A DNA stretch of 64,000 nt from Flavobacterium sp. LC2016-12 (GTDB taxonomy: Bacteria; Bacteroidota; Bacteroidia; Flavobacteriales; Flavobacteriaceae). Shown here piece after piece: positions 38,773 to 47,457 of this stretch. The notes under the pieces are model-generated. The model was not told the origin of the DNA. It did no database searches and saw only the letters and a program-made list of their open reading frames with translations. The translations under genes were made by a program, and so were the position numbers. Location: positions 868,001-932,000 of the forward strand of contig NZ_JADKPT010000001.1 of the NCBI RefSeq assembly GCF_015351595.1. Reading direction: 5' to 3'. The first letter of the stretch is position 1, and each line of letters begins with the position of its first letter.

Positions 38773-41217
38773 ATGAATACTGAAAAAAATGCTACTCTTA
38801 CAAAAGGCATATTGCTTTTTATCTTATGTTTATTTTTCTGCAACATATCAAATAAATTATTAGCCCAAGCTGATCCTAGAGAAGTCAGAAAAGAAAATTT
38901 TCACGGAGTAATTAATTTAGATATTCGTAATTCAAAAGCAGATTGGGGACCTTACACACCTAAAGCGGCGCCAGCAGGTGCACCAAATATTCTTTTTATA
39001 TTATTTGATGATACAGGACAAGCAGCGTGGTCTCCTTTTGGAGGAGGAATTAACATGCCAACATTGCAAAAATTAGCTGATAATGGTCTAATTTATACAC
39101 AATGGCATACTACCGCTTTATGTTCTCCAACACGTTCAACACTTTTAACGGGTAGAAATCATCATCTAACAGGGAATGCCTCTATTACTGAAGGTGCGGA
39201 TGGATTTCCGGGTGCGCACGGCCGTATTCCTGAACAATGTGAAACTATAGCACAAGTTTTACAGGAAAATGGCTGGAGTACTTTTTGGATTGGAAAAAAT
39301 CATAATGTACCAGAGCAGGATGTTGCCTCAGGCGCAAGTCGCAAACAATGGCCTACACAATTAGGGTTTGATCGCTACTATGGTTTTCTTGGTGGAGAAA
39401 CAAATCAATGGTATCCTGATTTAGTCGAAGATAATCATTTTACAGAAGCTTCTTATGGTCCTGAAGAGGGGTATCACTTATCTAAAGATTTAGCAGATAA
39501 ATCAATTGAATATATTCGGGATCAAAAAGCTACAAATCCATCTAAGCCATGGTTTTTATGGTATTGCCCGGGTGCAAACCATGCACCTCATCATGCACCT
39601 CAGGAGTATATTGATAAATATAAAGGTAAATTTGATGAAGGTTATGATGCTTACCGTAAATGGGTTTTACCTCGTATGATTTCAAAAGGAATCGTTCCTG
39701 CTGATACTAAACTAACCGATTTAAATCCATTACCTCCAAGTGTTTCTAATCAAGGTGATTACGTAAAACCTTGGAATGCTTTGAAGCCAGATGAGAAAAA
39801 ATTATTCTCGAGATTAGCTGAAGTATATGCTGCATTTTCTGAATATACAGATGCTCAGGTAGGCCGTGTAATAGACTACTTAGAAAAAAGCGGTCAGTTA
39901 GAAAATACCGTTGTAATTTATGCTGCTGATAATGGTGCTTCAGGAGAAGGTTCACCATCGGGTTCTGTCAATGAGAATAAATTTTTTAACGGATATCCGG
40001 ACGAATTATCCGAAAATATGAAATACATCGATAAGCTCGGTAGTCCTGATACATACGAGCATTATCCTACCGGATGGGCTGCGGCATTTTCAACACCCTA
40101 TAAAATGTTTAAAAGATACAGCGAATATGCTGGTGGAACTTGTGATCCTTTAGTAATTTCATGGACAAAAGGAATAAAAGCAAAAGGCGAAGTACGTAAC
40201 CAATACCACCATTCCACAGATATTGTTCCTACAATTTTAGACATTTGTGGACTTGAAATGCCAAAAACACATAATGGCGTCGGACAATATCCTATTTCTG
40301 GAGTATCAATGCGTTATAGTTTTGATGGTAAACCAAATGATCCCACTCAAAAACACATTCAATATTATTCCATGTTAGGCTCAAGAGCAATCTGGAAAGA
40401 TGGCTGGAAAGCTGTGGCACTTCATGCACCCTTGTCAGGGAAAGGAAATTTTGATAAGGATGAATGGGAATTATACAATGTGAATATGGATCGTTCAGAG
40501 GCTAATAATTTATCCAAAAAAAATCCGGATAAATTAAAAGAACTAATTGCCGCATGGATGGATGAAGCCGATAAAAATTTAGTACTTCCTTTAGATGACA
40601 GGACTGCAATAGAAGTATTAGCAACATTAAGGCCATCTGAGGAAAAAATGAGAGAAAGATATATTTATTATCCGGGGACAACTCCTGTACCCGAAGGGGT
40701 AGCTGTAAATATTCGTGGAAGATCATACAAAATCATTGCAGATGTAGAGATCAAAGACGCTTCTGTATCAGGGGTTATATTTGCACATGGTTCGCGTTTT
40801 GGCGGTCATACTTTATTTATTAAAGATGGAAAATTAAATTATGTCTATAATTTTTTAGGAATTGCTCCAGAGCAAAAATTCACCTCAATGGAAATTCTAA
40901 AACCTGGAAAATATACGCTGGGAATGGAATTCATTAGGGAAAAAACCGGAGAGCATGATGAACAAATTGGAAAGATGAAATTGTACATCAATGATAAAGT
41001 TGTTGCAGAAGGACCAATAAGAACACAAGCTGGGAAATTTACTCTTTCAGGAGACGGTTTATGCATAGGATACGATAGTGGTGATGCTGTAAGCAACGAA
41101 TATAAAACACCGGGAACCTTTAAAGGAGGTACAATTTTAGGAGTTGGTATTTCTGTAGAGAAAATACAATATAATGATCTCCAAAAAGAAGCACAAAGGG
41201 CTTTGAATAAAGATTGA
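38773..41217 (+). CDS. secreted arylsulfatase
   Basis: 814 aa from the ATG at 38773, which gives a standard signal peptide (TKGILLFILCLFFCNI ending in LLAQ). An in-frame ATG at 38734 adds 13 residues. The sulfatase signature LCSPTRSTLLTGR holds Cys117, which must become formylglycine. The metal site ILFDDTG and later AADNGASGEGS fit family S1. A C-terminal beta domain of about 200 residues (DVEIKDASVSGVIFAHG) follows. It would cleave sulfate esters in the periplasm or outside. It has two FNR-type boxes upstream and its own terminator downstream. Confidence 0.87.
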   Translation: MNTEKNATLTKGILLFILCLFFCNISNKLLAQADPREVRKENFHGVINLDIRNSKADWGPYTPKAAPAGAPNILFILFDDTGQAAWSPFGGGINMPTLQKLADNGLIYTQWHTTALCSPTRSTLLTGRNHHLTGNASITEGADGFPGAHGRIPEQCETIAQVLQENGWSTFWIGKNHNVPEQDVASGASRKQWPTQLGFDRYYGFLGGETNQWYPDLVEDNHFTEASYGPEEGYHLSKDLADKSIEYIRDQKATNPSKPWFLWYCPGANHAPHHAPQEYIDKYKGKFDEGYDAYRKWVLPRMISKGIVPADTKLTDLNPLPPSVSNQGDYVKPWNALKPDEKKLFSRLAEVYAAFSEYTDAQVGRVIDYLEKSGQLENTVVIYAADNGASGEGSPSGSVNENKFFNGYPDELSENMKYIDKLGSPDTYEHYPTGWAAAFSTPYKMFKRYSEYAGGTCDPLVISWTKGIKAKGEVRNQYHHSTDIVPTILDICGLEMPKTHNGVGQYPISGVSMRYSFDGKPNDPTQKHIQYYSMLGSRAIWKDGWKAVALHAPLSGKGNFDKDEWELYNVNMDRSEANNLSKKNPDKLKELIAAWMDEADKNLVLPLDDRTAIEVLATLRPSEEKMRERYIYYPGTTPVPEGVAVNIRGRSYKIIADVEIKDASVSGVIFAHGSRFGGHTLFIKDGKLNYVYNFLGIAPEQKFTSMEILKPGKYTLGMEFIREKTGEHDEQIGKMKLYINDKVVAEGPIRTQAGKFTLSGDGLCIGYDSGDAVSNEYKTPGTFKGGTILGVGISVEKIQYNDLQKEAQRALNKD

Positions 41218-41250
41218 CACTATGTTTAAAAAACTAATGTTAAATAAGAG

Positions 41251-41285
41251 AAACTTTAGAATCATTTGATTTTAAAGTTTTTTTT
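41251..41285 (+). terminator. terminator of the sulfatase gene
   Basis: AAACTTTAGAATCA (41251-41264) pairs with TGATTTTAAAGTTT (41267-41280) with one G-U pair, followed by a T run. Confidence 0.85.
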
Positions 41286-41299
41286 ACAATTACTCAGGA

Positions 41300-41311
41300 T
41301 GATTCAAATCA
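41300..41311 (+). promoter_or_regulatory. FNR-type box upstream of the first BON gene
   Basis: TGAT-TCAA-ATCA, 123 bp before the start codon and just after the sulfatase terminator. No clear -7 element lies at the 23-nt spacing seen for other copies; the corresponding bases are a T run. Confidence 0.5.
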
Positions 41312-41433
41312 CTTTTCATGTTGCTTAAAATCATTTTTTTTTCGATATAAATACATGAATTTTACTTCACAATAAGAAACTAAAATGCTTTGTTTATTAT
41401 CATTCAAAGCTATAATTTTTAAATTTTTTTGCC

Positions 41434-42093
41434 ATGAAAAAAAATAATGATGTTTTACTTAAAGAAGTAAAGGAAGCGATCAAATGGGAGCCTATCTTAA
41501 ATTCTAACGACATAGATGTTAGCGTTAATGATGGTATTGTAACCCTTGGAGGTACGGTAGATAATTATACGCAGAAAAAAGAGGCGGAGCAAACTGTTAA
41601 AAATATTGCTGGTGTAAAAGCAGTTGTCGACGATGTAAAAGTTGATCTATATTTTTCAGCAATTAAAAGTGATACCGATATAGCTGCATCAGTTGTTAAG
41701 GTATTGCGTGAAAACTGGGCCGTTCCTGACCATCTGCTCAAAGTAACAGTAGAGAATGGATGGGTAACACTTGAAGGGATTTTGCACTGGAATTTTCAAA
41801 GAAAAGCAGCAGAGAATGCTATTCGTTATTTAGAAGGTGTTAGGGGAGTAATTGATAAAATAAAAATTGAGGCCGAAATAAAAAATGAACTAGAAAAGGA
41901 GTTCGTTGAAAAAGCGCTTCGTCGCAGCTGGTTGCTTGATATTGATAATATACGAGTTAGAGTCGATAATAAAACTATTACTCTAAGTGGTATTGTGAGT
42001 TCACTATTTCAGAAAGAGGAAGCAGAAAGAATTGCATGGAATACACCTGGTGTATGGTATGTAGATAATGAGCTTTTAGTCGAATTTGATTGA
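41434..42093 (+). CDS. triple-BON-domain stress protein
   Basis: 219 aa with three BON repeats, each of the form I-x-V-x3-G-x-VTLxG (IDVSVNDGIVTLGG, VTVENGWVTLEG, VRVDNKTITLSG) and each followed by an A-x3-A helix and a GV-V strand. BON domains in OsmY-like proteins bind membranes or phospholipids. There is no signal peptide, so it is probably cytoplasmic, unlike periplasmic OsmY. A paralog follows 26 bp downstream and another lies at 45416. It is preceded by an FNR-type box. Confidence 0.85.
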   Translation: MKKNNDVLLKEVKEAIKWEPILNSNDIDVSVNDGIVTLGGTVDNYTQKKEAEQTVKNIAGVKAVVDDVKVDLYFSAIKSDTDIAASVVKVLRENWAVPDHLLKVTVENGWVTLEGILHWNFQRKAAENAIRYLEGVRGVIDKIKIEAEIKNELEKEFVEKALRRSWLLDIDNIRVRVDNKTITLSGIVSSLFQKEEAERIAWNTPGVWYVDNELLVEFD

Positions 42094-42119
42094 TTTATGC
42101 AAACCTTAAATAAAAAAAT

Positions 42120-42791
42120 ATGAAAAGTAATGATATTTTGCAAAGAGAAATTCAAGAGGCGCTCAAATTCGAGCCTTTGCTGCATGCAGCCGAGATTGGA
42201 GTTATTGTAAAAGAAGGTGTATTTACCTTAACAGGAAATGTTGACATGCTTGTTAAAAAAACAGAAGCCCTGCATGCTGCAAAAAAAAATAAAGGTGTGG
42301 CAGCAATTGTAGATGAAATTCAGGTTATACTTGAAAAAACTTCCTATACCACTGATCAGGAAATTGCAACTCAAATTGTCACAAAATTGAAAGAGAATCA
42401 GGTCGTTCCGCAAAATACGGTTGGTATCATTGTAGAAAAAGGCCGTGTAACTGCAGAAGGTATTTTACCATGGAATTTTCAAAGAGAGCTCGCTCTGGAA
42501 TTAATTAGAAACCAGAAGGGAGTAAGGGAAGTTACCAATAACATTAAACTTAAAAGAGAAGTATACGATCAGGTAGAGAAAGAATTACTGGAAAAGGCAC
42601 TACAAAGACATTGGGCTTTTGATACAGACGAGATCGATATTGAGGTTGCAGGTGCAACAGTTCAATTATCGGGAACGGTTGGTTCAATTTTTCAAAAAGA
42701 AGAAGCGGAAAGAATTGCTTATAAAACCCCAGGAGTAATTAAAGTTATAAATCATTTAAAAGTGAATCTTGAACAGCCTTATTTGTGTTAA
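42120..42791 (+). CDS. triple-BON-domain stress protein, paralog
   Basis: 223 aa with the same three-repeat plan as the preceding gene (IGVIVKEGVFTLTG, IIVEKGRVTAEGI, IEVAGATVQLSG). Shared blocks such as WNFQRE and SxFQKEEAERIA show a recent duplication. No signal peptide. It is in the same operon, 16 bp before the LOG-family gene. Function inferred only from BON domains and its stress neighbours. Confidence 0.85.
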   Translation: MKSNDILQREIQEALKFEPLLHAAEIGVIVKEGVFTLTGNVDMLVKKTEALHAAKKNKGVAAIVDEIQVILEKTSYTTDQEIATQIVTKLKENQVVPQNTVGIIVEKGRVTAEGILPWNFQRELALELIRNQKGVREVTNNIKLKREVYDQVEKELLEKALQRHWAFDTDEIDIEVAGATVQLSGTVGSIFQKEEAERIAYKTPGVIKVINHLKVNLEQPYLC

Positions 42792-42807
42792 ATAATTAAG
42801 TGAAATT

Positions 42808-43518
42808 ATGATAGAGCAAAAAAATCAGAATGATAAGTCCGAAATTAAGTTTTTAGAAGGCCCTCAATCGAGATTTGCTGAACTGAAATTTATAATCATT
42901 ACTTTATGGGAATTGATAAAATGCTTTCGTAAACTGTATTCTATTGGTCCCTGTATCACCTTTTTTGGATCTTCCCGTTTTAGGGAAGATCATTCTTATT
43001 ATGAATTTACCAGAAGGGCAGCAGGCGAATATGCCAAACTTGGCTTTACAATAATGACAGGCGGAGGTCCAGGACTTATGGAAGCGGCTAATAGAGGAGC
43101 AAAAGAAGTTGGAGGAAAGTCTGTTGGTTGTAATATTAAACTTGCCGTCGATCAAATGCCTAACTCGTATCTTGATAAATGGGTAGAAGCAAAACATTTT
43201 TTTATTCGTAAAATACTTTTGGTAAAATATTCTTTTGCCTTTGTTGTAATGCCCGGCGGTTTTGGAACGCTAGATGAATATTTTGAAGCTCTTACGCTTA
43301 TACAGACGGGCAAGATTAAAAATTTTCCGATCATAATTTTCAATACACAATACCATAAAGCGCTTATTGAGCATATTAATCTAATGAAAAGTGAGGGAAC
43401 CATAAATGATGCTGATTCGAAATTATTCATGATTACTGATAATATTGAACAAGCAAGACTTTTTATTATTGAGCATAGTATTAAATATTATGGATTGAAA
43501 CCAAAATTTCAAAAATAG
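42808..43518 (+). CDS. LOG-family Rossmann protein (TIGR00730-like)
   Basis: 236 aa. The nucleotide-binding blocks are FFGSSRF, MTGGGPGLMEAANRGA and the signature VMPGGFGTLDEYFEAL (PGGxGT-x2-E). Family members hydrolyse nucleoside 5'-monophosphates to base and ribose-5-phosphate. An N-terminal extension of about 40 residues (LKFIIITLWELIKCFRKLY) is amphipathic and is seen in the longer subgroup. It ends the operon that starts with the two BON genes. Confidence 0.85.
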   Translation: MIEQKNQNDKSEIKFLEGPQSRFAELKFIIITLWELIKCFRKLYSIGPCITFFGSSRFREDHSYYEFTRRAAGEYAKLGFTIMTGGGPGLMEAANRGAKEVGGKSVGCNIKLAVDQMPNSYLDKWVEAKHFFIRKILLVKYSFAFVVMPGGFGTLDEYFEALTLIQTGKIKNFPIIIFNTQYHKALIEHINLMKSEGTINDADSKLFMITDNIEQARLFIIEHSIKYYGLKPKFQK

Positions 43519-43572
43519 TAAACCTTAAAGTTAAGTTTTACTATTAACTTATAAAGAATAGGATTTAAAAAA

Positions 43573-43625
43573 AATAATAATTGGCAGGTTAAATCATATT
43601 TCTGATTTTCCTGCCAATTATTATT
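43573..43625. terminator. bidirectional terminator between convergent genes
   Basis: AATAATAATTGGCAGG (43573-43588) pairs perfectly over 16 bp with 43610-43625. It contains the stop codon of the convergent universal stress gene. T runs exist on both sides. Confidence 0.85.
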
Positions 43626-44451
43626 TTTTTAGTACAAGCATTGGAGTTCTGGTATTGAAGCCTTTTTCAGAAGTTTTAAGGGGCTGAAATAATTGCTCCA
43701 ACCAGTTTCGGTTTTCTTTGGCAAACATGGTAATGATGGAAGGTTTGACTTTCATAATGTCTATCTGAAGATGTCGCAATAATGACACTTCCGGATTTAA
43801 CTTTTTGAAATAAAAAGCTACTTTATCAGATTTAAATTTATGTTCTATTTTATTTAATTTTTTGTTGATTTCTTCTTCCTCTGTAAAAAAATCATAATGA
43901 TATACGGCAATCGAGGCATCAAATAAGGTTCCAAATTTTTTAATCAAAGGCAGTTCGTGTTCAATGTTTTCTAAATCAGATGGGTATAAAACGGTACTTA
44001 ATTTTTTTATTCTGTAATGTCTTGGAACAACCAGAAGTGGGATTGGAGAGTCATGTAAGATTCTTGTCGTATGACTTCCTAATAGCTTATTTACAAGACC
44101 ACCGCCTCTTGTACTCATACAGATATAATCGGCCTTGATTCTTTTGGCACAATTTAAAATGGCTTCGCTTACATCAAGCTTATTTTCCGCAATATAAGTT
44201 GTCTTACCTGGTTGTTTATTGGTTTGTCTGTATAGCGTATGTACAAATTTTATAAGAGCTTGTTCCTGTTTTTTGTTATCTGGCTCCGGAAGACCTACAA
44301 AAGTAACAGCAGAAAAAGGATCAATAATAAATGACGTATTTACATATAGAAATGTAAGTTCATAACCTATTTGAGATGCCAGCTGAATAGCAAAACGTAC
44401 AGCTACTTTGGAGCTATGAGATAAGTCGGTTGTAACAAGTATTTTTTTCAT
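43621..44451 (-). CDS. universal stress protein (UspA family, two domains)
   Basis: 276 aa from the ATG at 44451 (MKKILVTTDLSHSSKVAVRF). A longer frame adds 28 residues without family likeness. The first Usp domain ends with STRGGGLVNKLLGSHTTRIL, which fits the G-x2-G-x9-G(S/T) ATP-binding loop. A second, more diverged domain begins at about residue 150 (LSTVLYPSDLENIEHEL). Usp proteins accumulate in stasis and low oxygen. It is the last gene of a minus-strand operon headed by the gene at 46663. Confidence 0.87.
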   Translation of the reverse strand: MKKILVTTDLSHSSKVAVRFAIQLASQIGYELTFLYVNTSFIIDPFSAVTFVGLPEPDNKKQEQALIKFVHTLYRQTNKQPGKTTYIAENKLDVSEAILNCAKRIKADYICMSTRGGGLVNKLLGSHTTRILHDSPIPLLVVPRHYRIKKLSTVLYPSDLENIEHELPLIKKFGTLFDASIAVYHYDFFTEEEEINKKLNKIEHKFKSDKVAFYFKKLNPEVSLLRHLQIDIMKVKPSIITMFAKENRNWLEQLFQPLKTSEKGFNTRTPMLVLKK

Positions 44452-44521
44452 GCTTTCTAGATTTTTGATCGGGTACGAAGCCCTAATTGTTTTAATTAAT
44501 GACGAATTCGGTTTATTATTA

Positions 44522-45001
44522 TTATTTTGAAACAAACTTCATTTCATTAACATAAAGATTCATTTTTTTCCAGTGCTTGTGATCGATTGTCGCGGTATCA
44601 ATATCAGTAGTCCAGTCAAATCCGGGAAATAATTTTAACCTGTTTACAACGCGTTTTTTATATCCGAATGAAAAGCGATCCCCCCGCATTTGAAACTCTA
44701 TATTCTTATTATCATTCGTCATGTTCTTGTATAAAATTGTTTGTGTTTTCCAGTCACCACCCCAGGTAAGGAAGGATTTAATAAAACATAAAACTCCAAC
44801 AATAATGAATGCCAGTAACTGTGATCTTGATTTTTTTAATTTTCCAAATAACTGGCTTGCTATAAGTACAAAAGTTAAAGCTGCAATAAAAAGGATGATA
44901 AAATGAAGTATTGAATTATTGATATATAATGGAGTATAACGATTCACTAGCGTAAGTGTAGCAGCTATGAGAAACAGAGTATACAGTATTGTAGTTTTCA
45001 T
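44522..45001 (-). CDS. membrane protein, unknown
   Basis: 159 aa. Three hydrophobic segments lie in the first 80 residues (LYTLFLIAATLTLVN, LHFIILFIAALTFVLIAS, LLAFIIVGVLCFIKSFL). A hydrophilic domain of about 75 residues follows (WGGDWKTQTILYKN onward). I do not recognise the family. It belongs to the minus-strand stress operon, 70 bp before the universal stress gene. Confidence 0.65.
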   Translation of the reverse strand: MKTTILYTLFLIAATLTLVNRYTPLYINNSILHFIILFIAALTFVLIASQLFGKLKKSRSQLLAFIIVGVLCFIKSFLTWGGDWKTQTILYKNMTNDNKNIEFQMRGDRFSFGYKKRVVNRLKLFPGFDWTTDIDTATIDHKHWKKMNLYVNEMKFVSK

Positions 45002-45030
45002 ATTTTCATATTGTTAATAGGATAAAAAAA

Positions 45031-45201
45031 TTAAAATTTATCTAAGTCATTTACTTCAGATTCTTCTTCATACAGATTTGAAGGTGTGTTTAAATCTTTT
45101 TCATATTGTTTGCGATCTTTATTGTTTTGTATAAAGATGTAAATCATCACAATTAAAATGACGATGCTCATAAATGTTAATATGATCCAGCTTGGGTCCA
45201 T
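45031..45201 (-). CDS. small single-TM protein, 56 aa
   Basis: Found by reading the minus strand. It starts MDPSWIILTFMSIVILIVMI and continues into a charged tail (NNKDRKQYEKDL, EEESEVNDLDKF). One TM segment and an acidic C-terminus. It lies between same-strand genes with short gaps, and the start and stop are clean. No family recognised. The layout favours a real gene of the stress operon. Confidence 0.55.
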   Translation of the reverse strand: MDPSWIILTFMSIVILIVMIYIFIQNNKDRKQYEKDLNTPSNLYEEESEVNDLDKF

Positions 45202-45208
45202 GATATTG

Positions 45209-45307
45209 TTATTTAAGAGTTATTTTTTTTTGGTTTTGTCTTATGTTACTAATCAGAATTACAGCAGTGATTGCTGTAATTGTCATTAAGGTTATTATTG
45301 TTTTCAT
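45209..45307 (-). CDS. possible 32-aa hydrophobic peptide
   Basis: MKTIITLMTITAITAVILIS followed by a short basic tail (NIRQNQKKITLK). It stops 7 bp before the 56-aa gene begins, on the same strand. A single TM segment. The short length makes chance possible. Confidence 0.35.
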   Translation of the reverse strand: MKTIITLMTITAITAVILISNIRQNQKKITLK

Positions 45308-45385
45308 AATTTTTAATTTTAAAAATAATTTTTTTAGGAAAAACTATTAAAATGAACCTCTTTATGCATTTTAAAAAACTGGGAT

Positions 45386-45411
45386 AAAAGGGAGAACTTC
45401 ATCTCCCTTTT
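45386..45411 (-). terminator. hairpin after the third BON gene
   Basis: AAAAGGGAGA (45386-45395) pairs perfectly with TCTCCCTTTT (45402-45411) across a 6-nt loop. It lies just after the BON gene stop on the minus strand and may partly terminate before the small-protein genes. Confidence 0.7.
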
Positions 45412-45415
45412 AAAG

Positions 45416-46084
45416 TTATTCTGATATGGCATACTTATGTTCCACAACAAGCTGATTATTGACGGACCAGATTCCCGGTGTTTTCCAAACTATTTTTTCT
45501 GCAAGATCTTTTTGAAAAAGTGAAGAAACAGCTCCTGTCAATGTCACGGTTGTACCATCGACTTTAACAAATATGTTCTCAGAGTGCAGTGTCCAGTTGC
45601 TTTCTAAGGCTCTTACGATATTTTTTTTCTCAATTTCATCCTGTATTTCAGATTTTATTTTGATACGGTTGGTTACCCCTTTCACACCTGTAAGATGGCC
45701 GACGGATTTATTGGTGGCTTCTTTTTGATAATTCCAGATTACCTGACCCTCAAGCGTAACCCAGCCTTTTTCAACTTTAATCTGAATCTTTTCCTGAGGT
45801 ACATTCCAGTTATCTGTTAGAGCCTTTAAGACATCGTTGGCAATATCTTCATCAGACTTGGTATTGCTGGAATATTTGATTTCAATTTCTTCAACAACTG
45901 CTTTGACGCCATCAACATTTTTGGCGGCATTTTCAGCTTCAATTTCTTTGTAATAGGCGTCTACAGTTCCCATTAGGGTTACTACACCATCTTTTGCAGT
46001 TACACCAATTTCTGCGGCATGCAGCTGTGGTTCCCATTTAATGGCGTCTTGAACATCTCTTTGCAATTCTTCATTAGTTTTCAT
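45416..46084 (-). CDS. triple-BON-domain stress protein, third paralog
   Basis: 222 aa with three BON repeats (IGVTAKDGVVTLMG, IKVEKGWVTLEGQ, VKVDGTTVTLTG). The sequence shares NEELQRDVQDAIKWEPQLHA with the starts of the other two paralogs. No signal peptide. It is the second gene of the operon that begins at 46663. Three such proteins in one locus suggest distinct but related roles, perhaps on membranes. Confidence 0.85.
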   Translation of the reverse strand: MKTNEELQRDVQDAIKWEPQLHAAEIGVTAKDGVVTLMGTVDAYYKEIEAENAAKNVDGVKAVVEEIEIKYSSNTKSDEDIANDVLKALTDNWNVPQEKIQIKVEKGWVTLEGQVIWNYQKEATNKSVGHLTGVKGVTNRIKIKSEIQDEIEKKNIVRALESNWTLHSENIFVKVDGTTVTLTGAVSSLFQKDLAEKIVWKTPGIWSVNNQLVVEHKYAISE

Positions 46085-46135
46085 ATCGTTTTTATTTAGA
46101 TAGTTGCTTAATTTGAGTTTATAGTGTTTTATTTG

Positions 46136-46663
46136 TTAGAGGTGAAAAGCTTCGTTCTCTAATAGAGCGCGGTTCTCTTTTTCTTCTATTGAATTTTCTT
46201 TAGGAATATGAGTATTAAGTGTGGTTCTCATAATTTCAATTTTGGCATTTGTTTCCTGAGCAAGCAGCACATATTTACGAGCTTTTACTTCGGTTTTATA
46301 TTTTATGGTTTTGTCTTTTGAAAATCCCATACCTATTAATGGCAACATAGCTCCTAGAAGTACGGCGACACAGGCATATATAATGGGTATTCTAAAGTAG
46401 GGAAGATTGGCAGTGAGGTTGAAAATAAATAGTAATCCAAACAATAACCCGCATAGCCCTATGGCAAATAGTCCGGTAGTACTCCATTTTTCCATTTTAT
46501 CGTAAATGTTAAAGTATCCAAGAACATTTTGCTCCGTATAGCAATCTTTACCAATTATTGAAAGTTTTGTAATGTCGTATCCACTTTTTTTTAATTTTTT
46601 GATTGCATCCTCTGCCTGCTGCAGTGATTTATAATTTGCTACGAATAATTGTTGATTTTCCAT
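46136..46663 (-). CDS. membrane stress protein with a YflT-like N-terminal domain
   Basis: 175 aa. The N-terminus (QLFVANYKSLQQAEDAIKKL, then YDITKLSIIGKD) resembles the ferredoxin-like domain of general stress protein YflT/17M. Two TM segments follow (FAIGLCGLLFGLLFIFNL, PIIYACVAVLLGAMLPLIG). The C-terminal tail is charged. It heads a minus-strand operon with an FNR-type box 136 bp upstream of its ATG. Function unknown. Confidence 0.65.
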   Translation of the reverse strand: MENQQLFVANYKSLQQAEDAIKKLKKSGYDITKLSIIGKDCYTEQNVLGYFNIYDKMEKWSTTGLFAIGLCGLLFGLLFIFNLTANLPYFRIPIIYACVAVLLGAMLPLIGMGFSKDKTIKYKTEVKARKYVLLAQETNAKIEIMRTTLNTHIPKENSIEEKENRALLENEAFHL

Positions 46664-46798
46664 GGCTATCTTTTTTTGGGTTAGTATAAGATTTTATTAG
46701 GTTTTTAGAAATTAGAAGCTTGTGCAACTCTTAAATCTAAAATTTACCGTTAATTCCTTTTGCAATGTAAAATTGCATTAAAGCACAAAGAATAAAAA

Positions 46799-46810
46799 TG
46801 ATCTGAATCA
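46799..46810. promoter_or_regulatory. FNR-type box in a divergent promoter region
   Basis: TGAT-CTGA-ATCA, extended to AATGAT/ATCATT on both sides. On the minus strand a -7-like CAATTTTA (46768-46775) lies exactly 23 nt away, placing the box centre near -40.5 for the 46663 operon. It may also serve the OsmC-like gene on the plus strand. A separate TGCAAT-N5-ATTGCA repeat at 46761-46777 overlaps this -7 element. Confidence 0.6.
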
Positions 46811-46921
46811 TTTGTAATGATGACTTTTAGCACTTCTGTTTTTAGTTTTTAATTTAGTGCCAGATAAAAGATATGTTGGATATCATTTATTACTAATGAA
46901 GAACTAACTAATTTAGTTATT

Positions 46922-47359
46922 ATGAAAACTTCACAGGAATATCAGGTAGATTTGGAATGTCAGCTAAATGGAACTGCAAAAGTAAGTGCCGTTATCTTTA
47001 ATAATGATATAGAAGTGTCATCTTATTCCTGTTTAAAAAATCTCGATGAAAATGCGTGGTCAGCAGAGCATCTATTTCTCGCCGCCGTAGAAAGTTCTTA
47101 TATGACTGCATTTTTTAATACAGCCAGACATAAAGGATTAAAATTTAAAAGATTCAAAAGTAGCGCCCGTGCGTCTATACTACTATCAGATGAATTTTCA
47201 GAGATAACTGATATTGTATTAAGACCTATGGCCGTTATTGAGGAAAGTAAAATGATCAACAAAACATTGAAGATTTTCTCAATTTGTAAAGAACATTGTT
47301 TGGTTTTAAAGGCCTTAAAAGTACGACTGCACATCTTTCCATCGGTTAGTCTGGAATAA
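46922..47359 (+). CDS. OsmC-family protein lacking one active-site cysteine
   Basis: 145 aa. The fold landmarks are WSAEHLFLAAVESSYMTAFF and KEHCLVLKAL, then VRLHIF. OsmC/Ohr proteins reduce organic peroxides with two cysteines. Here the second is present (KEHC), but the first, expected in the helix after LAAV, appears as Ser (AVESSYM). Peroxidase activity by the usual mechanism is therefore doubtful. It is divergent from the stress operon and shares its FNR-type box region. Confidence 0.8.
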   Translation: MKTSQEYQVDLECQLNGTAKVSAVIFNNDIEVSSYSCLKNLDENAWSAEHLFLAAVESSYMTAFFNTARHKGLKFKRFKSSARASILLSDEFSEITDIVLRPMAVIEESKMINKTLKIFSICKEHCLVLKALKVRLHIFPSVSLE

Positions 47360-47457
47360 AAAAGCTATACTTTTCAATACTTGAAGCCGCTCTTTAAAGC
47401 AAAACTTATTTTATATCTTTAACATATTATACGGCGATGCTAATTTATGTACAAGCT

